DNA of 64,000 nt from NCBI RefSeq assembly GCF_015351245.1, contig NZ_JADKSO010000001.1:124001-188000 (forward strand), read 5' to 3'. The first letter of the stretch is position 1. Each line of letters starts with the position of its first letter. Shown one piece after another: positions 35,475-44,083 of the stretch. The translations under genes and the position numbers were made by a program. This DNA is from Rathayibacter sp. VKM Ac-2879 (GTDB taxonomy: Bacteria > Actinomycetota > Actinomycetes > Actinomycetales > Microbacteriaceae). The notes under the pieces were generated by a model. The model was not told where the DNA came from. It saw only the letters and a program-made list of their open reading frames with translations, and made no database searches.

Positions 35475-36929
35475 ATGAACCGAGAACTCAAACGCGTGAG
35501 CTTCGTCGTCCTGACGATGTTCGTGGCGCTCTTCCTGTCCACGACCACGATCCAGGTGCTTCAAGCCGATGCACTGTCGGACGACTCCCGCAACACCCGT
35601 ACCCTCTACGAGAGCTTCTCGACCGAGCGCGGAGCGATCCTGGTCGGCGGGCAGCCGATCGCCTCCTCGACGCCGTCGAACGATCTCTACAAGTTCCAGC
35701 GGCAGTACGCCGACGGCCCGCTCTACTCGGCCGTCACCGGATACTTCACGCTCAACCAGGGCACGACCGGCATCGAGCGCTCGCTCAACGACTACCTTTC
35801 GGGCACGTCCAACTCGCAGTTCTTCAACGAGATCGACAACCTCGTCACGGGTCAAGACCCGAAGGGCGCCTCCGTCGAGCTCTCGATCGACCCGGTGGCG
35901 CAGAAGGCCGCATACGACGCGCTCGGCAGCTACACGGGAGCGGTCGTCGTCACGGAGCCGGCGACCGGCCGCATCCTCGCGATGGTCTCGAAGCCCGCCT
36001 TCGACCCGAGTTCGCTCGCCTCCCACAACAGCGACGACGTGTTGGCCGCCTACCGGTCCCTCGATGCCGACCCGGCGCAGCCGCTCGTCAACCGCGCCAT
36101 CGGCGGGACTCTGAACCCTCCGGGCTCTGTCTTCAAGCTCGTGGTGGCCTCGGCGGCGATCGAGTCCGGCCGGTTCACCCCCGACTCGAGCTTCCCCAAC
36201 GTCGAGGCGTTCACGCTCCCGGGGTCGACGTCGCAGGTCATCAACTCCGGAGGCGGCCTGTGCGGCAGCGGCGACACCGTCACGCTCGCGACCGCGGTCG
36301 CCCTCTCGTGCAACGTGCCGATGGCCGAGATGGGTGTGCAGCTGGGCGCCGATGCGATCCGTTCGCAGGCCGAGAAGTTCGGCTTCGACACCGAGATCGA
36401 CGTCCCGATGTCGGTCGAGGCCAGTACCTACCCCAAGACCCTCGACGATGCCGAGACCGCGCTCACCGCCTTCGGGCAGTTCGAGGTCCGTGCGACGCCG
36501 CTGCAGATCGCCATGGTCTCCGCGGCCATCGCCAACGGCGGCGAGGTCATGCAGCCCAACCTGGTCGACGCGATCCGCTCACAAGACCTGAGCGTGCTGC
36601 AGCAGTTCCAGAAGAAGTCGCTCGGCCGGGCCATCAGCGCACAGACCGCGGATGCCGTGAAGGCCATGATGGTCGCCAGCGTCCAGAGCGGCGCGGCGAC
36701 GAATGCAACAATAGGTGGCGTCACAGTGGCCGGTAAGACCGGTACGGCCGAGAACGACGGCGACAACCCTTACACCCTCTGGTTCACCGGATTCGCGCCT
36801 GCGCAGGATCCGCAATACGCCATCACCGTGCTCGTGGAGAACGGTGGAGGACTCGGTCAGACCGGGTACGGCAACCTGATTGCCGCACCCATCGGAAAAC
36901 AGGTACTAGAGGCGGTGCTGAACAAATGA
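35475..36929 (+). CDS. pbpA: PbpA class B penicillin-binding protein
   Basis: A transpeptidase that cross-links peptidoglycan, anchored by an N-terminal helix (VSFVVLTMFVALFLSTTTIQ). A short pedestal region follows, then the transpeptidase domain (about 150-480) with the SxxK nucleophile in PPGSVFKLV, SxN as SCN in ALSCNVPM, and KTG in VAGKTGTAE. All three motifs are present. Length is 484 residues. It follows rodA by seven bases and overlaps pknA by four (ATGA). Confidence 0.96.
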   Translation: MNRELKRVSFVVLTMFVALFLSTTTIQVLQADALSDDSRNTRTLYESFSTERGAILVGGQPIASSTPSNDLYKFQRQYADGPLYSAVTGYFTLNQGTTGIERSLNDYLSGTSNSQFFNEIDNLVTGQDPKGASVELSIDPVAQKAAYDALGSYTGAVVVTEPATGRILAMVSKPAFDPSSLASHNSDDVLAAYRSLDADPAQPLVNRAIGGTLNPPGSVFKLVVASAAIESGRFTPDSSFPNVEAFTLPGSTSQVINSGGGLCGSGDTVTLATAVALSCNVPMAEMGVQLGADAIRSQAEKFGFDTEIDVPMSVEASTYPKTLDDAETALTAFGQFEVRATPLQIAMVSAAIANGGEVMQPNLVDAIRSQDLSVLQQFQKKSLGRAISAQTADAVKAMMVASVQSGAATNATIGGVTVAGKTGTAENDGDNPYTLWFTGFAPAQDPQYAITVLVENGGGLGQTGYGNLIAAPIGKQVLEAVLNK

Positions 36930-38698
36930 GACCCACGACAGGCCTCACCTTCGGGGGACGCTACGAACTGCAGTCCCGGATCGCCATCGGCGGCATGGGA
37001 GAGGTGTGGCAGGCGACGGACCTCGTCATCGGCCGCACGATCGCGATCAAGATCCTGAAGGACGAGTACCTCGGCGACCCGGGCTTCCTCGAGCGCTTCC
37101 GCGCCGAGGCCCGCCATGCTGCCCTCGTCAACCACGAGGGGATCGCCAACGTCTACGACTACGGCGAGGAGGATGGCTCCGCGTACCTCGTCATGGAGCT
37201 GGTGCCCGGCGAGGCGCTCTCGACCGTGCTCGAGCGTGAGCGCGTGCTCTCGACCGACAAGGTCCTCGACATCGTCGCGCAGACCGCTCTGGCGCTGCAC
37301 GCCGCACACGCCGCGGGTCTCGTGCATCGCGATGTGAAGCCCGGCAACCTGCTCATCACTCCTGACGGCCGCGTCAAGATCACCGATTTCGGCATCGCGC
37401 GCATCGCCGACCAGGTCCCGCTGACGGCGACCGGGCAGGTCATGGGCACGGTCCAGTATCTCTCGCCCGAGCAGGCGAGCGGCCAGCCGGCCTCGCCCGC
37501 GACCGACATCTACTCGCTGGGCATCGTCGCGTACGAGTGCCTCGCGGGGCGCCGCCCGTTCACGGGTGAGTCGCAGGTCGCCATCGCGATGGCGCAGATC
37601 AACGACACTCCGCCGGAGCTTCCCGTCACCGTCGCGGAGCCGGTGCGCAACCTCGTCTTCTCCTGCATCGCCAAGAAGCCGATCGACCGGCCCGCCACGG
37701 CCGCGCACCTCGCTCGCGCCGCGCAAGCGCTACGGGCAGGAGACGTGCGCGGCGCGGCGATCGCGGTCCCCGCCGTCGCGGGAGATCTCGCAGCGACGCA
37801 GGCCACGACGGTCCTCCCCTCCCCGGGGGGAGCGACGCAGGCCACGACTCTGCTGCCGTCGAGCACGGCTGTGGCCGCCGCGCCGATCCTCGGCGAGGAG
37901 CCGGCGGTCGCCGACGAGCCTCCGCGACGTCGCAGCCCGTGGACGTGGCCGCTGATCGCGCTCATCGTGATCCTCGCGGTCGTCATCGCGGGCACGATCT
38001 TCGCGCTCACGACGGGAGGCGAGAGGCAGCCGATCTCGCCCCCGAACACCTCGCAGTCTCCTCGGCCCAGCACCCCCACGCCGGTTCCCACGACGCCTAC
38101 GCCCACGCCCACGTCGAACACCGTGGTGATCACGGAGTCCGACTACGTCGGGCGGCCCTTCGACGAGGTCGAGGCAGAGCTCAAGGACCTCGGTATGGCG
38201 GTGCGCCGCAGCGACGGACCGAGCGCCGCGTCCGGGGACAAGGTCGGCACCGTCGCGGGAGTGAACCCCACGGCGAACGTCGCCAAGGGCACCACCATCG
38301 ACGTCTCGGTGTACACCGCCGTCGCGACTCCTGATGCGCCCACTGCCGTTCCTACCGTGACCCCTGCCGCCTCCAGCGTTCCTGCGGGAAGCACCTTCAC
38401 GGTCACGTGGAGCAACTACAACCAGTGCCCGAGCGGCACCTCGGTGACCGGCTATCGGGTGACCGCGTCGGGCGACGGCGCCTCCGTCACGAGCACCAAC
38501 CCCTCGACCTCGACGACCGCGTCGATCCAGGCGGGCTCCTCGGCCGGCACGATCGAGGTGACCTATACGGTGCTGTGCGGAGAGACGGAGTCGGCGGCCT
38601 CGCCGACGCTGTCCGTGACCGTCGCGACCCCGACGCCGACCCCGACGCCGACGCGCTCGAACGGTGCGCCCAGCTCGAGCGGCACGCCGGCGCAATAG
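36926..38698 (+). CDS. pknA: PknA-position Ser/Thr kinase with extracellular PASTA and Fn3-like domains
   Basis: A Hanks-type membrane kinase, 590 residues. The kinase domain (about 10-270) has GGMGEVW in the glycine loop, Lys in IAIKILK, HRDVKPGNL, DFGIA and the activation segment TATGQVMGTVQYLSPEQ. One membrane helix lies at about 340-360 (WPLIALIVILAVVIAGTIF). Outside are a single PASTA-like domain (VVITESDYVGRPFDEVEAEL) and an Ig/Fn3-like domain (STFTVTWSNYNQCP), with Thr/Pro-rich linkers. Mycobacterial PknA lacks such an ectodomain. It is coupled to pbpA and separated from pknB by a hairpin. Confidence 0.92.
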   Translation: MRPTTGLTFGGRYELQSRIAIGGMGEVWQATDLVIGRTIAIKILKDEYLGDPGFLERFRAEARHAALVNHEGIANVYDYGEEDGSAYLVMELVPGEALSTVLERERVLSTDKVLDIVAQTALALHAAHAAGLVHRDVKPGNLLITPDGRVKITDFGIARIADQVPLTATGQVMGTVQYLSPEQASGQPASPATDIYSLGIVAYECLAGRRPFTGESQVAIAMAQINDTPPELPVTVAEPVRNLVFSCIAKKPIDRPATAAHLARAAQALRAGDVRGAAIAVPAVAGDLAATQATTVLPSPGGATQATTLLPSSTAVAAAPILGEEPAVADEPPRRRSPWTWPLIALIVILAVVIAGTIFALTTGGERQPISPPNTSQSPRPSTPTPVPTTPTPTPTSNTVVITESDYVGRPFDEVEAELKDLGMAVRRSDGPSAASGDKVGTVAGVNPTANVAKGTTIDVSVYTAVATPDAPTAVPTVTPAASSVPAGSTFTVTWSNYNQCPSGTSVTGYRVTASGDGASVTSTNPSTSTTASIQAGSSAGTIEVTYTVLCGETESAASPTLSVTVATPTPTPTPTRSNGAPSSSGTPAQ

Positions 38699-38703
38699 AG
38701 GCC

Positions 38704-38736
38704 GCGCATCCCGGTCTGCGGTGTCCCGGGATGCGC
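38704..38736 (+). terminator. Hairpin between pknA and pknB
   Basis: A 10-base-pair stem (GCGCATCCCG at 38704-38713, CGGGATGCGC at 38727-38736) starts five bases after the pknA stop. No T run follows. It may reduce read-through into pknB, or act as a processing site. Confidence 0.5.
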
Positions 38737-38845
38737 CGTGCCCGCCCTCGCGCGCTCCGCGCCGGGAACGCGGGAGGCCCGAAGGTACACTTGCTGTGGC
38801 TCTTTGCGGGCCGTGCCACACGAACTACAGGGCGGGAGCGTGCGC

Positions 38846-40549
38846 GTGACGGAAGAGGGTCGCCTGATCGCGGGACGGTACCAGGTCGGCCCCCGACTCG
38901 GTCGCGGCGGGATGTCCGAGGTCTATCTCGGCACCGACACTCGGCTGGGCCGCACGGTCGCGATCAAGGAGCTCAAGCTCTCCCTCTCTTCCGACTCGGC
39001 GTTCCGCCTGCGATTCCGACAGGAGGCGCAGGCTGCGTCTCGGATGTCGCACCCGACGATCGTCCGCGTGTTCGACGCCGGCGAAGAGGTCACGGTCGAC
39101 GACAACGGAGCCGAGTCGCGGCGTCCGTTCATCATCATGGAGCACATCGAGGGTCGTCTCCTCAAGGACATCATCGCGGACGGTCCCGTCGACGTCGACG
39201 AGGCCGTCCGCATCACCGAGGGCATCCTCACCGCCCTCGAGTACTCGCACCGGGCGGGAGTCGTGCATCGCGACATCAAACCCGGCAACATCATGCTGAC
39301 TCCCTCCGGCCAGGTGAAGGTGATGGACTTCGGCATCGCCCGGGCCGTCTCCGACTCTGCCGCGACGGTCGCGCAGACCACGGCGATCCTCGGCACCGCC
39401 GCCTACTTCTCGCCCGAGCAGGCCAAGGGCGAGCAGGTCGATGCCAGGAGCGACCTCTACTCGGCCGGGGTCGTGCTCTTCGAACTGCTCACGGGTCGTG
39501 CGCCGTTTCGCGGAGACACTCCCGTCGCGGTCGCGTACCAGCACGTCAGCGAGACCCCGCCCGCACCGAGCTCGATTACCCCGGCGGTCTCGCCCGCGCT
39601 CGACGCGGTGGTGGCCCGCGCTCTCTCGAAGGACCGTTACGAGCGGTTTCAGGGCGCGGCCGAGTTCCGCGACGATCTGCGCGATGCGGCCGCGGGTCGC
39701 CTGCCGGATCATCGGGAGATCGACGAACTGACGACCTCACTGTTCGGCGCGCGCAGCGGCGGGGGCATGAACGACTCCGAGCTCGCGCTGCGGCAGCTCG
39801 CCGAGGACAACTCGATCGTGCGGACCCAGCGGCGTCCCCCGATCCTGTGGATCTGGTCGTCGATCGTGGTACTCGCGGTGATCGTAGCCGCCCTGGTGAT
39901 CTGGGTGCTCACGCTGCAGCCCTCGACCACGCTGCCCACGCAGTCGCGCGAGGTGCCCACGCTGACGTCCGAGAGCTACGAGGCAGCGGAGGCGACGCTC
40001 ACCGGCCTCGATCTCATCGTGAGCAAGCAAAGCGAGTTCAGCGACTCGGTGCCCGCGGGGCAGGTGACCCGCACCGATCCTGGTCCCGGCACGATCGTGG
40101 CGCGCCAGACGACGATTCGCGTCTACGTCTCGCAGGGTATGCAGCCCGTCGCTGTGCCCAAGACGGCCGGCACCCCCCTCGCGGACGCGATCGCGGCGAT
40201 CACCGGCGCCGGCCTTGTCGAGGGTTCGCAGACCCGACAGAACTCCCCGACGCTGCCGGCCGACGTCGTGATCTCGTCTTCACCCGACGGAGGCGCGCAG
40301 GCCGAGCCGCGCAGCTCGGTCGACCTCGTCGTCTCGTCGGGCAAGGTCACGCTGCCCGACCTCGTCGGCCAGTCGCTGAGCACTGCGCTGGCGACCCTCG
40401 CCTCCGACAGCCTTCAACTCAAGGGCGTCGAAGCCCCCGATACCCGCTGCGATTCGGTGCGCGCGAACCCGCCGATCACGACGCAGTCGCTGCCCCCGGG
40501 AGACGTTCCTCAGGGGTCGACCGTCCAGCTCGGCTACTGCGCGGGCTGA
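38846..40549 (+). CDS. pknB: PknB Ser/Thr kinase with three PASTA domains
   Basis: The essential actinobacterial growth kinase, 567 residues from GTG 38846 (GTG 38840 is an alternative; the second has better spacing to GGGAG). The kinase domain has GRGGMSEVYLG, the Lys in VAIKELK, HRDIKPGNI, DFGIARAV and a TTAILGTAAYFSPEQAKG activation segment. One membrane helix lies near residue 345 (WIWSSIVVLAVIVAALVIWV). Three PASTA repeats follow (starting near VPTLTSESY, AVPKTAGTP and TLPDLVGQS), one fewer than in M. tuberculosis. PASTA domains bind muropeptides or lipid II. It is the last gene of the operon. Confidence 0.96.
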   Translation: MTEEGRLIAGRYQVGPRLGRGGMSEVYLGTDTRLGRTVAIKELKLSLSSDSAFRLRFRQEAQAASRMSHPTIVRVFDAGEEVTVDDNGAESRRPFIIMEHIEGRLLKDIIADGPVDVDEAVRITEGILTALEYSHRAGVVHRDIKPGNIMLTPSGQVKVMDFGIARAVSDSAATVAQTTAILGTAAYFSPEQAKGEQVDARSDLYSAGVVLFELLTGRAPFRGDTPVAVAYQHVSETPPAPSSITPAVSPALDAVVARALSKDRYERFQGAAEFRDDLRDAAAGRLPDHREIDELTTSLFGARSGGGMNDSELALRQLAEDNSIVRTQRRPPILWIWSSIVVLAVIVAALVIWVLTLQPSTTLPTQSREVPTLTSESYEAAEATLTGLDLIVSKQSEFSDSVPAGQVTRTDPGPGTIVARQTTIRVYVSQGMQPVAVPKTAGTPLADAIAAITGAGLVEGSQTRQNSPTLPADVVISSSPDGGAQAEPRSSVDLVVSSGKVTLPDLVGQSLSTALATLASDSLQLKGVEAPDTRCDSVRANPPITTQSLPPGDVPQGSTVQLGYCAG

Positions 40550-40602
40550 TCCTCGTCCTGCGCTTTTCCCGGCAACGAGCGTGAGGCCGGCGCCGTGCGT
40601 CT

Positions 40603-41589
40603 TCAGGCGCGGCGCGCCTGCGCGAGGGCGAAATCGGCGCGCGGAAGAGCCTCGACCACGTGGTCGGGGTGCGCGCCGATGCGTCCACGGATATCGCTGG
40701 GCGTGAGTCCTTCGCGGCGCTTCAAGGCACGGCGGAGGTGGTCGGCGGAGGAGAATCCTGAGGCTGCGGCGATCGTGTCGAGCGGCACTTCGCGCGGTCG
40801 GCGCCGCAGCAGCTCCACGGCAGTGGCGACCCGAGCCCGCTCGATCTCGCTCGCGACCGTCGTCCCGGCGTCTTCGAAGAGCCGCTGAAGCGACCGGGTC
40901 GAGACGTTGACCGCGTCGGCGACGGCCTCGGGAGTGCAGCGCGGTGTGCGGTGTGTGCGGTCGATCACCGTGCGAGCCCTGCCGAGGGCGGCCGCCCGCC
41001 CTCCGGTACCGCCCGGCCGGACACTCGCCGCCGCCAGGAAGGCGCTCGTGAGCAGCTGTTTCACGACGTGCGCGAAGTTCGCCACCTCCCACTCGCCCGG
41101 GAGCCCCGTTCCCGATTCCGCCGCGAGGGCGAAGGCCGTCGTGAACGCGTAGGCGGCCCGCGTCGAGCGGGCGTCGGGGTCGAGCGCGTAGGCCGGCGCC
41201 GTGATGTCGAAGCCGTAGCGACGCATCTCCTCGAGGGACACCGAGACGTGCAGCAGGGTGACCGGGGTCGTCGACTCCGTCGTGAAACTCGTCGTTCCCT
41301 GCTGATAGGAGATCGATCCCGGACGCAGGAGGACGGTGCGGTCCGGGGCGACGAGGCGTACGAAGCCATCGATGAGGAAGGTGAAGTTGAGCGCCGACAT
41401 GTCGTCGGCACCCCATGTCCCACGGACCACGCGGAGCGGGCTGATCGTCATCACGACGGCGCTGAGGTCGCTCGAGCGGAAGCCCGATCCCGTCACCTGC
41501 GGCTGCGTACCCGGCTTGACGATGATCCTCGGGCCGAGGGCCTCGAGCTCCCGTATCCCCGAATACTGCCAGCTAACCGACTCAACCAC
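40603..41589 (-). CDS. AraC-family transcriptional regulator
   Basis: A 328-residue regulator. The N-terminal half is an AraC-binding-like (AraC_binding_2) sensor (about 1-190) with SGFRSSDLSAVVMTISPLRV and VLLRPGSISYQQGTTSF. The C-terminal double helix-turn-helix includes AVADAVNVSTRSLQRLFEDAG and ASGFSSADHLRRALKRREG. GTG 41589 with GGGGGGA upstream was preferred; a TTG at 41613 would add eight residues. It is convergent with pknB. The effector is unknown. Confidence 0.88.
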   Translation of the reverse strand: MVESVSWQYSGIRELEALGPRIIVKPGTQPQVTGSGFRSSDLSAVVMTISPLRVVRGTWGADDMSALNFTFLIDGFVRLVAPDRTVLLRPGSISYQQGTTSFTTESTTPVTLLHVSVSLEEMRRYGFDITAPAYALDPDARSTRAAYAFTTAFALAAESGTGLPGEWEVANFAHVVKQLLTSAFLAAASVRPGGTGGRAAALGRARTVIDRTHRTPRCTPEAVADAVNVSTRSLQRLFEDAGTTVASEIERARVATAVELLRRRPREVPLDTIAAASGFSSADHLRRALKRREGLTPSDIRGRIGAHPDHVVEALPRADFALAQARRA

Positions 41590-42103
41590 GCGATTCCCCC
41601 CGAATGTCGGCAATGCCTCAGCAGGAGCCTCGCTGATGCCCTCCGATTATGCATGGAAAGGTTGCCGCATTCTCCGCCAAAGCTCCGTCAAAACGCGCCA
41701 CCCGGTCGGGGGGTGTGGAGGAGGTGGGCGTCATGGATGCCCGAAACGGCGGCGATTCCCCCCTTCGGCCGTGAGGGCGGCATCGTATCGATGGCAGGTA
41801 TCGCGTCCTGTCTGGCACAAAGAAAAGTAACCCGTTTGGGGGTATCTTCTGAGGTGCAGTCCTCACTATCACGAATATGAGTCTCGGCATAACTGCATGA
41901 ATAGCCGGCCGATATCATCGGCTAATCCGGTGCGTAACTAGAGTGACAATCGCGCCACTCCCTGCTGCACGACAATCGACACCCTTTGTGCTTTTCGACA
42001 GTGCTGCATGAGAGCAATCGAGATCCCTTGTGCCTTTCGCACAGTACGGCCCGCCACCCCGGGGCATCGCCGCTGCGTCACCCGCGTGCCGACGCCCGAG
42101 CGG
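41590..42103. other. Long A/T-richer regulatory stretch upstream of the AraC gene
   Basis: These 514 bases separate the AraC start from the glutamine amidotransferase stop and contain no convincing gene. They hold an inverted repeat (GCCGAT / ATCGGC, 41908-41922) and an imperfect tandem repeat at 41974-42046. The stretch is less GC-rich than its surroundings, as long regulatory regions often are. Confidence 0.5.
41974..42046. repeat. Imperfect direct repeat, 42-base period
   Basis: Two related segments, 41974-42003 and 42016-42046, share CAATCGA, then CC, TTGTGC, TTTCG and ACAGT in the same order, with few differences. A 42-base spacing is four helical turns, so a protein could bind both on one face. 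Role unknown. Confidence 0.5.
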
Positions 42104-42691
42104 TCAGGCTCCGGCCTGTTCGAGCCAGTTCGAGAGGAGGAGGCCGCCTCCCTCGGTCAGCACGGACTCGGGATGGAACTGGACGCCCACGACGGGCGCG
42201 CGGCGGTGCCGGAGGCCCATCACCACACCCTCGGAGGTGCGGGCGATGACCTCCAGCTCGTCCGGCAGACTTGCCCGCTCCACCGCGAGGGAGTGGTACC
42301 GCATTGCCGCGAAACCCGAGCTGAGTCCGGCGAACAGCGGATCTCCGTCGTGCAGGATCTCGGAGGTGCGACCGTGCATCAGCTCGGGTGCCTGCTCCAC
42401 CCGCCCACCGAGGGCGTGCGCGATGACCTGATGGCCGAGGCACACCCCGAGCAACGGTCGACCCTCGTCCACGGCGAGCGCGACGAGGGCGAGCGACGTC
42501 GCCACCTCCTCCGGACGGCCCGGTCCGGGCGAGAGCAGGATCGCATCGCTCGACCGAGCCGCGGTCACTGCCTCCTCGGCAGAGAGCTCTGCACTCTCGA
42601 CGACCTCGACCTCTGCGCCTCCGGCACGCAGGAGGGCGACGAGCGAGAAGACGAAACTGTCGTAGTTGTCGACCACCAGAACCCGGGTCAC
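42104..42691 (-). CDS. pabA: Glutamine amidotransferase, PabA/TrpG type
   Basis: A class I glutaminase subunit that feeds ammonia to aminodeoxychorismate or anthranilate synthase. The triad is C84 (GVCLGHQ), H173 and E175 (QFHPES). The oxyanion motif is SPGPGRP. At 195 residues it is a stand-alone subunit. GTG 42691 has a GAGGG site upstream. The place next to the pknB operon and crgA is the usual actinobacterial one, where it is named pabA or trpG; no partner synthase gene is in the window. Confidence 0.92.
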   Translation of the reverse strand: MTRVLVVDNYDSFVFSLVALLRAGGAEVEVVESAELSAEEAVTAARSSDAILLSPGPGRPEEVATSLALVALAVDEGRPLLGVCLGHQVIAHALGGRVEQAPELMHGRTSEILHDGDPLFAGLSSGFAAMRYHSLAVERASLPDELEVIARTSEGVVMGLRHRRAPVVGVQFHPESVLTEGGGLLLSNWLEQAGA

Positions 42692-42716
42692 GGCACCCTC
42701 AGCCCCTCCCCCACTC

Positions 42717-42875
42717 TCATGGAGCGACGGTGACGTCCCTGTCGAGCACGAGCGACTGCACCCAGGGGAACACCCATTCTGCGAGCGCGGCGAGCACAGC
42801 GGCCACGAGCACCAGCACGATCAGCAACCGCACCCACCAGGGTCCGGGAAGGACCCTCCACAACGCTGCATACAC
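42717..42875 (-). CDS. 52-residue single-helix membrane protein downstream of sortase
   Basis: GTG 42875, two bases after the sortase stop, opens a 52-codon frame with a strong hydrophobic helix (VRLLIVLVLVAAVLAALAEW) followed by FPWVQSLVLDRD. The compact spacing between the sortase and pabA genes and the clean topology support a real gene. Function is unknown. Confidence 0.7.
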   Translation of the reverse strand: MYAALWRVLPGPWWVRLLIVLVLVAAVLAALAEWVFPWVQSLVLDRDVTVAP

Positions 42876-42877
42876 GG

Positions 42878-43660
42878 TCAGCCCTCCTGCGCGAGTGACG
42901 AGGCGATCTCGGCCGGCGGGCCGGCCGAGCGGGGCTGCCACGAGTCGAACACTCCGTACGCGATGATGCGCTCGGCCGTCGAGTAGAGCGGATTGCAGCT
43001 CGTGAGCGTGATCAGACGATCCCCGGGCGTCGTGTCCGGGCTCCAGGGCACCGGATCGATGACCTGCACGTCGGTCGGTTGCACGTACTCGAGATTGCGG
43101 AACCGGTAGGTGTACCAGCCGTCGGCGGTCTCGACGTAGATCGCGTCGCCTAGCTGCAGCTGATCGATGAGGTGCATCCCCCCGCCGTAGGCGCTGCGGT
43201 GTGCGGCGAGAGCGAAGTTGCCCACCTGTCCCGGCATCTGAGTGCCCGGGTAGTGACCGATGCTGCCCTCGTCGAGGACATGGGCCGCGTCCGTCCCCTC
43301 GGCGATCGTGCGCACCCAGCCTTCGCCGTAGCGCGGGATGTAGAGGTTGCCGAAGGACGTGTCGAGCGCCGACACCGTCGCCACGACCGGATCGCCAGGG
43401 GGTGTCGCGGAAGCGGTCGAGGTGGGAGCGGAGAGCTCGGGAGGGCCCCAGCTCTCCCGCAACTCGGACGCCTGCGTGGTCTGTCGACCGGCGATGACCG
43501 CATCGTTCCACCACAGCTGCCAGCCGAGAAAGAGCAGCACCAGAACGCCCGCCGTGATGAGCAGCTCGCCCAGAATGCCGAAGAACGAGACTCGTCGGCG
43601 GGGTCGACGGCGCCTCGGTCGAGGCCTCAGCGCAGTCTCGGCGCGGGTCTCTTCGGGCAT
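42878..43660 (-). CDS. srtE: Class E sortase
   Basis: A membrane transpeptidase that anchors surface proteins, recognising LAxTG-like signals in actinobacteria. It has a basic cytoplasmic N-terminus, a membrane helix (LLITAGVLVLLFLGWQLWW, about 33-51) and a sortase domain with H154 (LAAHRSAYGG), C222 (TLTSC) and R231 (ERIIAYG). Total length is 260 residues. All catalytic residues are present. It begins a leftward operon with the 52-residue protein and pabA. Confidence 0.94.
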   Translation of the reverse strand: MPEETRAETALRPRPRRRRPRRRVSFFGILGELLITAGVLVLLFLGWQLWWNDAVIAGRQTTQASELRESWGPPELSAPTSTASATPPGDPVVATVSALDTSFGNLYIPRYGEGWVRTIAEGTDAAHVLDEGSIGHYPGTQMPGQVGNFALAAHRSAYGGGMHLIDQLQLGDAIYVETADGWYTYRFRNLEYVQPTDVQVIDPVPWSPDTTPGDRLITLTSCNPLYSTAERIIAYGVFDSWQPRSAGPPAEIASSLAQEG

Positions 43661-43832
43661 GCGATGAGTCTAAAGGGGGCGTGTGATCCGGAGGCGGTCC
43701 TCTGTCGGAGCTGTGGAGAACCTGTCATCCGCGCCGCAGCGAATCCCGAGCTGGCGTTAAAGCCCTTCTCGTGCGGCCGACGCAGCCCCCGGCGCACCCG
43801 ACCGGAGCCCACGGCCCGCTACAGTGGTCGGC

Positions 43833-44075
43833 ATGGCACGAGCGACGAAGAGCCCGAAGCCCGAGCGCGACGAAGCCCGGGCAGGCGAGAACGCACCGAA
43901 TCCGGTCTGGTTCAAGCCGGTGATGTTCGGCTTCATGCTGCTCGGCCTGGCCTGGATCATCGTCTTTTACGTCAGTCAGGGCACCCTCCCGGTGCCCGAC
44001 CTCGGCAACCTCAACATCCTGATCGGCTTCGGCATCGCCTTCATCGGATTCCTGATGACGACGCGCTGGCGCTGA
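43833..44075 (+). CDS. crgA: CrgA cell-division regulator
   Basis: A small divisome protein of 80 residues with a charged N-terminus and two membrane helices (KPVMFGFMLLGLAWIIVFYV and LNILIGFGIAFIGFLMTTRW). The NPVWFKPVM and TTRWR signatures are typical of CrgA. In mycobacteria it recruits FtsZ, FtsQ and PBPs to the septum. ATG 43833 is the start. It is divergent from the sortase and precedes a methyltransferase-like gene by eight bases. Confidence 0.95.
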   Translation: MARATKSPKPERDEARAGENAPNPVWFKPVMFGFMLLGLAWIIVFYVSQGTLPVPDLGNLNILIGFGIAFIGFLMTTRWR

Positions 44076-44083
44076 CTCCTCTC

